Source: Tellurirhabdus rosea (GTDB lineage: Bacteria; Bacteroidota; Bacteroidia; Cytophagales; Spirosomataceae). Taken from it: a stretch of DNA of 64,000 nt. The position numbers were made by a program, and so were the translations under genes. This document shows, piece after piece, positions 35,857-44,200 of the stretch. How positions within the stretch are numbered: the stretch's first letter is position 1; the number at the start of each line of letters is the position of its first letter. The DNA lies in the NCBI RefSeq assembly GCF_026278345.1, contig NZ_CP111085.1, positions 2,368,001 through 2,432,000 of the forward strand, in the 5' to 3' direction. The notes beneath the pieces were generated by a model. The model did no database searches and was not told the DNA's origin. It saw only the letters and a list, made by a program, of their open reading frames with translations.

Positions 35857-37537
35857 AGACGAGCCCAGAGGCGACGAACGCCTCGACGGCCTCTTCCGGG
35901 AGGCTGCGGATGGGCACCAACCGACGTTCAATCCCGCCGACTGGGCCGACCTGAACCAGCGTCTGGACCAGCACGACCGGACTACGTTCTGGGCCCAGTG
36001 GCTCCGGCGGGGCCTGTATGCGCTGCTGCTGTTGCTGCTCACCGGCGCCGGTTTGTGGTTCTGGCGGCAAAATGAACCTTCCGGAAAAGCGGCATCCGGC
36101 GGGGCAAAGAACCCTGCCGTTACTTCGCCCCAAACAGACGGTACCGGACTGGCTCAGCGGGAAGCCAGCGGAGAAGCCCCAAACCCGGCAGCAACAATAG
36201 AAAAAGAGAAAACTAAGTCCGCCAGTTCTCCGGATGGCACCGCTCTGACCCGGGTGCAGTCGTCGGAAGATCCGGCCGCAACGGGCGGAGCGGAGGCTGT
36301 TACCCCGGAAAAGATCGGGGTCCGTCCGGGAGCTTCCCGCCCCGAGGCTTTTGCTGGCCGGGCCAATCCGGATGCGCCGCTTTCCGGCCCTTCGGCGGGC
36401 GGGTCTTTACCTACCTCAAAGAATGTGGATAAGTATGTGGATAAGTCCATAAATGGCAGGGGATCAGTCCGGACGAACACCCGTAAAAAGTCGCTTTACA
36501 GGTCAGAACAACGCAAAACAGGCTCCATTGAGTTATCCACACCGGTCGCCGCCCAAACCCGTCGCCGGAGACCGATAGCCGGGGCAAAACAGCCGGAGGC
36601 CAACGACATTTTTAACCCGGAACACCGGCCAATCGCAAGTTCATCGGTCGCCGGATCGCCGGACGCCGGTTCGCCGGTCGCTGGACGGTCGGACGGTTCC
36701 CGGAAGACGGGGGCATCGACAGCCAGCGATCCGGTAACCAGTTCACAAGCGGCCGGCGACCGGCGATCCGGCGATCTGGCGGCTGGCGATCCGGCGGCTG
36801 GCTTTCCCGACAGTCGGCTGGCGCTTGGGGAACTGCCCCTGCTGGCGACCCGGCCACTTTGGCGTCCCGACAGCCTGCTTCGGCAGGAAACACCGTACTT
36901 TGAAGCCTCGGGGGCGACGGAGCCTCGCGTTACGCCTCCGCCGCGCTGGTCGCCGCTGAGCATCCGGGTGGCGGCGACACCGGACATGAGCTTTCTGGGC
37001 GGGAAGGGTCCGGCACTGGCGCTGACCTACGGCGGCCTGCTTGAATACCAGTTTACGCGGCGGTTCGTCCTGCAGGGCGGCGTGCTGCGCTCAGTAAAGC
37101 AGTATTACGCCGGACGGCAGGATTACACGTTTCAGCACTGGTACCAGCAACTGAAACCCGACCGCATTGAAGCGCACTGTACCCTTCTGGACATTCCGAT
37201 CAACCTTCGGTTCAATGCCCTGATCAACGAACGCCGCCGCTGGTTTATCAGCGGCGGCATTTCCACCTACATCATGCGCAAAGAGAAGTACGAGTATTAT
37301 TACGACCAGATTCCGCCGGGAACCCAGATTCGGTACTGGAACCTGCAGGTGACCCCGGCTACGGGCCGCTTCAACGCGAGCCACCTGAATTTTTCGGTCG
37401 GGTACGAACGCAGCTTCTCGCGCCGCCTCTCGTGGCAGGCAGAACCGTTCCTGAAAGCGCCGCTCAAAGGCGTTGGCTGGGGGAAAGTCCGGCTGCTGAC
37501 CACGGGCGTTCTTTTCTCGCTGCGCTATAACTTATAA
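35831..37537 (+). CDS. Anti-sigma-like N-terminus fused to outer-membrane beta-barrel-like domain
   Basis: The 568-residue product has an acidic cytoplasmic N-terminus (residues 1-60), one membrane helix (61-78, YALLLLLLTGAGLWFW), a long low-complexity periplasmic stretch rich in Gly, Ala, Ser and Pro (about 80-370, including repeated AGSPDAGSPVAGRSDG-type units) and a C-terminal beta-rich domain (about 376-568) resembling PorT/OmpA-like barrels (LSIRVAATPDMSFL, YGGLLEYQFTRRFVLQGGVL, SVGYERSFSRRLSWQAEPFLKAPL). Coupled translation with the sigma gene suggests an anti-sigma that senses the cell envelope. ATGs at 35831 and 35840 are both possible starts. Confidence 0.8.
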   Translation: MPLMDELPEDEPRGDERLDGLFREAADGHQPTFNPADWADLNQRLDQHDRTTFWAQWLRRGLYALLLLLLTGAGLWFWRQNEPSGKAASGGAKNPAVTSPQTDGTGLAQREASGEAPNPAATIEKEKTKSASSPDGTALTRVQSSEDPAATGGAEAVTPEKIGVRPGASRPEAFAGRANPDAPLSGPSAGGSLPTSKNVDKYVDKSINGRGSVRTNTRKKSLYRSEQRKTGSIELSTPVAAQTRRRRPIAGAKQPEANDIFNPEHRPIASSSVAGSPDAGSPVAGRSDGSRKTGASTASDPVTSSQAAGDRRSGDLAAGDPAAGFPDSRLALGELPLLATRPLWRPDSLLRQETPYFEASGATEPRVTPPPRWSPLSIRVAATPDMSFLGGKGPALALTYGGLLEYQFTRRFVLQGGVLRSVKQYYAGRQDYTFQHWYQQLKPDRIEAHCTLLDIPINLRFNALINERRRWFISGGISTYIMRKEKYEYYYDQIPPGTQIRYWNLQVTPATGRFNASHLNFSVGYERSFSRRLSWQAEPFLKAPLKGVGWGKVRLLTTGVLFSLRYNL

Positions 37538-37685
37538 GTAATTTTCACTAAATAAGCAGGGGAAGAAAATCGTTTATGTTCCGGTAATTCGTATATAAAC
37601 CGCTTGCGGACTAATCCGGAAAGCCCCGCGCCTTTCGCTGTAGCAACATTAATTCATTTCTGATTCGTATTAATTTCCAGAAACC

Positions 37686-38180
37686 ATGACCAACACCCAA
37701 CCTGACCAGATGAAACGCGGCGAGTTCCTGCGTAGCCTCGGCCTGAGCAGCGCCGCCCTGATGTCCGTTTACTGCCTCGGTACGCTGACGTCCTGCTCCA
37801 GTGACAGCGACGATCCGGCACCGACCCCTCCCGCCGCGGGCTTTACGGGCAATGCCGACACCAGCAAAGGAGCCATTGATTTTACGCTCGACCTGACGGC
37901 GGCGGCCTACAGCAAGCTCAAAACTGTGGGGGAATTTGTGGCCGTCGACAGCGTGGTGGTGGCCAATGCCGGAGGCAACATGGTCGCCGTGGGCCGGGTG
38001 TGCACCCACCAGGCGGGCCGTCTGACGTACCGTTCAACCACCAACGACTTTATCTGCGACAATCATGGCGGACTTTTCAACACCAACGGCTCGGTGAAGG
38101 CTTCGCCGCCGACTACGCCCGTGCCTTCGTACAAAACGAGCCTGACCAACAGCGGCAATACCCTGCGCGTAACCGCCTGA
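37686..38180 (+). CDS. Rieske [2Fe-2S] lipoprotein
   Basis: The 164-residue product has an export signal with a KRGEFLRSLG twin-basic motif and a Cys (TLTSC) suitable for lipidation. The Rieske ligands are present as CTH (about residue 105), 15 residues, then CDNH, which is the standard C-x-H / C-x-x-H spacing; the second box continues GGLFNTNGSV. It carries a high-potential 2Fe-2S cluster on the envelope side of a membrane. It is followed by a His-rich membrane protein gene and a YceI gene on the same strand. A Met at residue 9 is an alternative start. Confidence 0.9.
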   Translation: MTNTQPDQMKRGEFLRSLGLSSAALMSVYCLGTLTSCSSDSDDPAPTPPAAGFTGNADTSKGAIDFTLDLTAAAYSKLKTVGEFVAVDSVVVANAGGNMVAVGRVCTHQAGRLTYRSTTNDFICDNHGGLFNTNGSVKASPPTTPVPSYKTSLTNSGNTLRVTA

Positions 38181-38200
38181 CCGGATTAACCCTTTACCCC

Positions 38201-38896
38201 ATGAAATACCTGTTCGCCATTGTCTTTTTGATGCTTGCTACGCTGGCCGTGCGGGCGCAGGATACCACCCAGGTAGCTGCGCCCGCCGCCAGCGATTCGG
38301 CCACCGTGGATTCGGCGGCCGACAGTCTGCTCGCCAGTCTGACCCAGGAATCGGCCCCCACGACCGCCGATATGATTCCGAAAAAGATGACGCTCGGCCA
38401 GCGGATTCTGTGGAGCCGGAAGGGCCTCATCCGCACGACCGGCCTCGCCCCGCTGACACCGGAAGGCCGCGAAAAAGAGCTGAAGCTCCGCCGGACGATG
38501 CTGGTCACCCACCAGGTCGTCGGGTTCGCCACCCTGGCCGGGATGATTGCGCAGGGCATCCTGGGTTCGCAGTTGTACAAGGCGCAGGGCGACCGGTACA
38601 CTCGTCTAAAGGATACGCACCGCGGCGTGGCTACATTTATCAACATTTCGTACGGCACCACGGCTTTGCTGGCGTTTACGTCGCCGCCGCGGCTCCCGAC
38701 GAGTAGCCACCGGCGCGGGTTCAGTTCCATTAAACTGCATAAAACGCTGGCCTACGTGCATTTGGCGGGTATGATTGCCACCAATGTACTGGCCCGACAA
38801 CTCGACGGCAGAGAAACCATCAAGATGGCGCACCGGGCCGCCGCGTTCACTACGTTCGCGGCGTTCGGGGCGGCCATTGTCGCCATTAAGTTCTGA
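38201..38896 (+). CDS. Four-helix His-rich membrane protein, b-type-cytochrome-like
   Basis: The ATG at 38201 gives 231 residues: a signal sequence ending AVRAQ, a linker rich in Ala, Ser and Asp, then four hydrophobic helices. Each helix begins with or carries His: VTHQVVGFATLAGMI, DTHRGVATFINIS, LHKTLAYVHLAGMIATNV and MAHRAAAFTTFAAFG. That pattern would suit a di-heme b561-like cytochrome, but heme binding is inferred only. It lies 20 bases after the Rieske gene and 6 bases before yceI. The frame is open upstream to 38000 over the Rieske gene, which is not used. Confidence 0.72.
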   Translation: MKYLFAIVFLMLATLAVRAQDTTQVAAPAASDSATVDSAADSLLASLTQESAPTTADMIPKKMTLGQRILWSRKGLIRTTGLAPLTPEGREKELKLRRTMLVTHQVVGFATLAGMIAQGILGSQLYKAQGDRYTRLKDTHRGVATFINISYGTTALLAFTSPPRLPTSSHRRGFSSIKLHKTLAYVHLAGMIATNVLARQLDGRETIKMAHRAAAFTTFAAFGAAIVAIKF

Positions 38897-38902
38897 CAGC
38901 TT

Positions 38903-39460
38903 ATGAAAACTTTCCTTTTTGCGGCCCTGTGTCTGGTCGCCGGGTTGCTTACGTCCTTTACCGAACCGGCGGCCCGCCGTAAACTGATGGCCGACAAAAG
39001 CGCTTCGACCATTTCCTACGCCATGCGCCACCCCATGCACGAATGGGAAGGCATCAGCCGCGACGTGGTCTGCGCCATTGTGTACGACGACGAAGCGAAA
39101 AAAATCGAAAACGTGGCGGCCGTCGTCAAGGTTTCGACCTTCGACAGCCAGAATACCAACCGCGACTCGCACGCGCTGGAAGTGCTCGATGCGCTGAAAT
39201 ACCCGAATGTGACGTTCAGCAGTCAGGACATCAAACCCGGCGCCAACAATACGCTCGCCATCCGGGGTAACCTGACCTTCCACAACGTCACCCGCCCCGT
39301 CACGCTCCAGGCAGTCCGCAAGGACGGCAACGGCCGCTTCACCATCGAAGGCCAGTTCGACCTCAAATTATCCGACTACAAAATCGAACGCCCCACCCTG
39401 ATGATGGTCCCGACGGAGGATGAGGTGAAGATGAAGTTTACGTTTGTGTTTAAAGAATGA
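38903..39460 (+). CDS. YceI family periplasmic protein
   Basis: The 185-residue product has a signal peptide (FLFAALCLVAGLLTSFTEPA) and the YceI lipocalin-like beta barrel: STISYAMRHPMHEWEGISRDV, VKVSTFDSQNTNRDSHALEVLDALKYPNVTFSSQDI, GNLTFHNVTRPVTLQ and a final KMKFTFVFKE. YceI proteins bind polyisoprenoids or quinone-like lipids in the periplasm. The gene lies 6 bases after the four-helix membrane protein, so the three genes are probably one transcript. Palindrome C follows the stop. Confidence 0.93.
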   Translation: MKTFLFAALCLVAGLLTSFTEPAARRKLMADKSASTISYAMRHPMHEWEGISRDVVCAIVYDDEAKKIENVAAVVKVSTFDSQNTNRDSHALEVLDALKYPNVTFSSQDIKPGANNTLAIRGNLTFHNVTRPVTLQAVRKDGNGRFTIEGQFDLKLSDYKIERPTLMMVPTEDEVKMKFTFVFKE

Positions 39461-39462
39461 CT

Positions 39463-39542
39463 GAATGTTGAATGTTGAATGTTGGATAGCTTCGAACATT
39501 CAAGCAAAGCGGAGTTATTTCAACATTCAACATTCAACATTC
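39463..39542. repeat. Intergenic low-complexity palindrome C (GAATGTT words)
   Basis: Three tandem copies of the 7-mer GAATGTT followed by G (39463-39484) face a perfect 22-base reverse complement (39521-39542). The element fills the gap between convergent yceI and the cox subunit III-like gene. A further GAACATTCAAG near 39493 belongs to the same word. Confidence 0.9.
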
Positions 39543-39550
39543 AAAATTTC

Positions 39551-40141
39551 CTACACCCCGTGGTGAAACAGCAAAAACAGAAACACGTACATCCAGAGCA
39601 CGTCTACAAAGTGCCAGTAGAGCGTGACGAGGCGGAGGCGGAGCTGATTGGGGGGATTGACGCTGTAGACGAAAATTTCGATATAAGGCTTGCGACGGAT
39701 GGCTTCAGCGTAGGCAATTCCGAGGAAGATTAAGCCGATCAGAATGTGCAGCAGGTGCAGCCCGGAGAGAAGATACAGAAAGCTGCTCGACGGGTTGGTT
39801 TGCAGATAAACCCCGTCCATCACCCACTCGCGCCAGCCCAGAATCTGCAGCAGGACGAACAGAATGCCCAGAAACAGGGTCGTGCCCATGTAACTCCGGT
39901 ATTGCCGGAACCGCTCCTGCCGAAAAGCGCCGTTGGCGATGTGCAGCGTCAGGCTGCTGGCCAGAATGACGGCCGTGCTGGCCAGAAACACCCTGGGCAT
40001 CGCAATGTCCTTCCAGTCGGCGCTGGTCCGGCGCACGATATAAGCAGCCAGAAGAATGGTGAAAATAAACACGCTGCCGGCAATGAGCAGCCACAACATG
40101 AATCGTTTGGGTTCCCGGCGTCGGGTGAGAAAGTTACTCAT
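39551..40141 (-). CDS. Cytochrome c oxidase subunit III-like protein
   Basis: The 196-residue protein has five hydrophobic helices and subunit III features: MLWLLIAGSVFIFTILLAAYI, LASSLTLHIA, the GLHLLHILIGLIFLG helix and the C-terminal YWHFVDVLWMYVFLFLL signature. In heme-copper oxidases it stabilises the catalytic core in the inner membrane. No other oxidase subunit gene is in the window, so it is a solitary copy, perhaps an extra paralogue. Expression is probably linked with ispE, which ends 28 bases upstream on the same strand. Confidence 0.88.
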   Translation of the reverse strand: MSNFLTRRREPKRFMLWLLIAGSVFIFTILLAAYIVRRTSADWKDIAMPRVFLASTAVILASSLTLHIANGAFRQERFRQYRSYMGTTLFLGILFVLLQILGWREWVMDGVYLQTNPSSSFLYLLSGLHLLHILIGLIFLGIAYAEAIRRKPYIEIFVYSVNPPNQLRLRLVTLYWHFVDVLWMYVFLFLLFHHGV

Positions 40142-40169
40142 GAACAGGTCAGCGGGGGCAGAATCTCAC

Positions 40170-40976
40170 TCAAAGGTCTCCCTGCCAAACGCGATAGGCC
40201 GCAAAATGGTTTGGCAGAACGGGCGCTTGCTCAAAAATCCCGTAAATCGTCGACCCGGAGCCGCTCATGCTGGCGTAGACGGCCCCCTGTTCGTACAGTT
40301 CCGCTTTCAGCTTCTCCAGAACGGGATACTTCGGAAACAGGCTTTCCTCAAAATCATTCCGGACGGCCCGGCGCCATTCCGCGACCGGCGTCTCCAGTAA
40401 GGCCCGCAGCGGCACCTCCGGGCGGCGCGGGCGGATCCCGGCGTACGCTTCCGCCGTCGAAATCGCCAGATTCGGGTACACCAGTACAGCCGCATAGCCT
40501 TTCAACGAAAGGCTGATTTCTTCAAAAACATCCCCCTTTTCCACGCAGTAAACGGGCTCGTTGCGGACAAAAAACGCGCAATCGCTGCCCAGCGGCCGGG
40601 CGTAACCCTCCATCTGGTCCGGCGAAAGACCGAGCGCAAATTTTTCATTGAGCAGCTTCAGGGCAAACGCCGCATCAGCCGAACCGCCGCCCAGCCCGGC
40701 CCCGATGGGCACGATTTTGTGCAGGTGCATCTTCACCGGCGGCAGATCGAAGTCCTGCTTCAGGGACTCGTAAGCCCGCACGCAGAGGTTGCGGGCCGGG
40801 TCGCCGGGGATGGCCAGTCCGCCGGTGGTGAAGGAAAACGTTTCGGCCGGGACCACCTCCAGCACATCCGTCCACCCGACCGGATAGAAGCAGGATTCGA
40901 GGTTGTGGAACCCGTCCGGGCGTTTTTCGACGATGTTCAGACCGATATTAATCTTCACGTTGGGAAACTGCACCAT
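40170..40976 (-). CDS. ispE: 4-diphosphocytidyl-2-C-methyl-D-erythritol kinase
   Basis: The start at 40974-40976 gives 268 residues. GHMP-kinase motifs are complete: FPNVKINIGLNIV with the active-site Lys, KRPDGFHNLESCFYPV, the ATP loop PIGAGLGGGSADAA, GSDCAFF, and the C-terminal ASMSGSGSTIYGIF. It phosphorylates CDP-methylerythritol in the MEP route to isoprenoids. The 26 further upstream codons are not typical of IspE and were left out. Another isoprenoid-route gene (HMG-CoA reductase) is about 5 kb away. Confidence 0.95.
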   Translation of the reverse strand: MVQFPNVKINIGLNIVEKRPDGFHNLESCFYPVGWTDVLEVVPAETFSFTTGGLAIPGDPARNLCVRAYESLKQDFDLPPVKMHLHKIVPIGAGLGGGSADAAFALKLLNEKFALGLSPDQMEGYARPLGSDCAFFVRNEPVYCVEKGDVFEEISLSLKGYAAVLVYPNLAISTAEAYAGIRPRRPEVPLRALLETPVAEWRRAVRNDFEESLFPKYPVLEKLKAELYEQGAVYASMSGSGSTIYGIFEQAPVLPNHFAAYRVWQGDL

Positions 40977-41144
40977 GCTGACGTAAGAACTGCTCCCCGG
41001 CCACCGGGAAGGCAAATTGCGGAGCAAGATTACAAAAATCCGCGCAGATGACATTCGTCATTTTCGGGCGGCGTTATTCTGCTAAGGGAGCATTTATCAG
41101 ACATTAAATCTTTCTTAATATCTATCATATCAATTGGTTATGTA

Positions 41145-41175
41145 TTGTTATTAGAAAAACAACGTCTTACTTTCG
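41145..41175 (+). promoter_or_regulatory. Promoter candidate for the PQQ-dehydrogenase gene
   Basis: TTG (41145-41147), 20 bases, then TACTTTCG (41168-41175), close to the Bacteroidota TTG / TAnnTTTG pattern, in an AT-rich 110-base stretch. The ATG is 25 bases further on. Confidence 0.45.
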
Positions 41176-41200
41176 TATCGATTTACTCACCGTAACTTTT

Positions 41201-44200
41201 ATGAGCCGTAACTTTAAGGTATCCGTATGGATGCTCCTTGTGCTTTGCTGCCTGGGAATATCCACGCGAGGTTTTGCGCAGCTTGAGGCTGGTTTTCAGG
41301 ACCAGCCCTTTGTCGGATCGTTCCCCAACGGTACCGGCATGACGTTCGACAGGAACGGTATTTTGTATGTGTGGGAAAAAGGCGGAAAGCTCTGGCGCGT
41401 CGAAAACGGCGTTAAACCCGCGGCCCCCATGCTCGACATCAGCGAAGAAGTCGGCGACTACGGCGACCACGGTCTGCTCAGCGTAGTCACCGACCCCAAC
41501 TTTGCGACCAACGGGTACGTGTACCTCTATTACGTAGCCGACCTGCACCACCTGCTGTACTACGGAACCCCGCAGTACGACCCCACGAAAACCATCAGCG
41601 ATCGCTCGACCATCGTCCGCGTGGCCCGGTACACGGCCCGCGCCTCGGACGGCATGCGGACGATTGATCCCGCCAGCCGCCTCCTGCTGCTGGGCGAAAC
41701 CAAATCGACCGGCATTCCGGTGCTGCACCTGTCGCATGCCGGCGGGGCGATGGTCTTCGGGACCGACGGCACGCTGCTGATCTCGACCGGCGACGGAGCG
41801 GGCTTCGGCTCACCGGACATGGGTTCGCATCCGGAAACGTTCTTTCAGGCCGGACTGGACGACGGGATCATTCCCGCTTCCGAAAACATCGGCTGCTTCC
41901 GGGCCCAGAGCCTGAACTCGCTTTGCGGAAAAGTGCTGCGGATCAATCCGGGCACGGGCAACGGCGTTTCGTCGAACCCGTACTACGATGCCGCCAACCC
42001 GCGTTCGCCCAAATCGCGAATCTGGGCGGCGGGTCTCCGCAATCCGTTCCGGATGTCGCTGCGCCCCGGCACGGGTGTGACCGATCCGGCCGCGGGCAAC
42101 CCCGGCGCGCTCTACATCGGTGACGTGGGCTACTCCCGATTCGAGGAAATCGACGTCGTGACGGGCAAAGGACAGAACTTCGGCTGGCCGTTTTACGAAG
42201 GTATGGACCGCGGTTCCGACGAGTTCTGGTGGAACAATGCCGGGATTCCGTACCGTCCGGCAACGCCCATCGGTGCGGTGGTAGCCTGGCGCGGAACGGG
42301 TCTGGTTCGTCGCGGAGCGACGCAGTACCCGCTCGGGCAGGCTCCGTTCGCCATTCAGGGCATTTCGGGCAACTGCGTCATCGGCGGCGAATTCCATCCC
42401 GGCGGCGGCAACTACCCGGCGGCTTACCAGAACCGGTATTTCTTCACCGATTACGGCTCGGGCTGGATCATTGGCTCCCGCTTCGACGCGGGCAATGAAC
42501 CGGAAGAAAACGGAATGATCTCGATGGCCCGCGGCGGCTTTATTCCCGGCGTGGCCTGTATGGCGTTCAACCCCGTTGACAAAAATCTGTATTACATGCG
42601 TTTCGGGCAGGGAGCCAGCATCCGCCGGGTCGTTTATGCCGGGGCAGTCAACCAGCCGCCCGTGGCCCGCATCACGGCCGACCGGACGTCCGGCAACAGC
42701 CCGCTCACGGTAGCCTTCTCGGGCAGTCAGTCCACCGACCCCGACGGCCAGCCGCTGACCTACACCTGGAATTTTGGAGACGGCACCACCGGCACGGGCC
42801 TGGCCCCCACGCACACGTTTACGACCACGGCCACCGGCCCCAATTCGTACACGGTGACGCTGACCGTTGCCGACAATGCCGGTGGGTCTGCTCAGGCCCA
42901 GCAGGTGATTTCGATGCGCAATACGCCGCCGGTCATTTCGGGCACCAGCCTCGACGCCATTGTCCGTTTCGACAACACGCAGGCGCAGACCGTCAACCTC
43001 TCGGCCACGGTATCCGATGCGCAGACGCCGAATGCCCAGCTGACGTACAAATGGTCGGCGTTCCTGTATCACAACGACCACCGGCACCACGACCTCGATA
43101 TTAACGCACCGACCGGCACACTGAGCATCAGCCCGCTTTCGTGCGACGGCTCAGCCACGTACTGGTACCGCATTTACCTGACCGTCACGGACCCGGGCGG
43201 GCTTTCGACGGAATATTACAAAGATCTGTACCCGGCCTGCGCCGGTCAGCAGCAGACCATCACTTTCCCGACGCTGGCCGACCGGACTACGGCTTCCCCT
43301 TCGTTCATTCCGCAGGCCACGGCTTCGTCCGGACTGCCGGTTGAGTATTTCGTGGTGGAAGGTCCGGCCTTTATCAACAACGGCCGCGTGGAACTGAACG
43401 GCGGACAGGGCCGGGTGACCATCCGGGCCACGCAGCACGGCAACAGCACGTTCTCTCCGGCAACGGCCGTCGAACGGTCATTCAACGTAACGGGCGTACA
43501 GGCGTTCAACCCAGCGTACACCCGTCCGGAAGGCCACCTCGACGAAGCCGATTGCAGCTTCGTCAAAGGCTGGGTCGTCGACCGCAACCAGCCGAACGTG
43601 CCGATTACGGTGGACCTGTATATCGACGGGCAGTTTGAAGCTACGCTTCGCGCCGATCTGTACCGGCAGGATTTGGCGCAGTATCTCGGCGATAACGGCT
43701 ATCACGGCTTTCTGTATACCCTGCCGGCGGGTCGTCGGACGGGCGGCACGCACCGGGTTGAAGCCAAATTCGGGGGCACCACCCTCGCGCTGAACACGCC
43801 GATGCGGCAATACACCTGTACCGCTCCGGCACCGACGCCCGCTCCAGCACCGGCTCCAGCCCCGACCCCTGCTCCGACGCCAGCACCCGCTCCGGCCCCG
43901 ACCGTGAGTTACGGTGCGCCGGAAGGTCACCTCGACGAGGCGCAGTGCGATTTTGTCAAAGGCTGGGCGGTTGACCGCCGCGCTCTGAATCAGTCCGTGA
44001 ACGTAGACATCTTCATGGATGGGACCTTGATTGGGACGATCAAAGCGGACCTGTCGCGGCCGGACGTGGGAACGTATCTGGGGGATAATGGTCTGCACGG
44101 GTTCCGATTCCCCATTCCGACGAACTATCAGACTCCCGGCACGCACCGCATCGAAGCCCGTTTTGCGGGAAGTACCATCGTCCTGACCGGGTCGCCGAAG

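Noticed and set aside
39463-39542. GAATGTT tandem copies as a simple microsatellite or CRISPR
   Set aside because: The copies face an exact reverse complement and fit the palindrome family, and no spacers are present.
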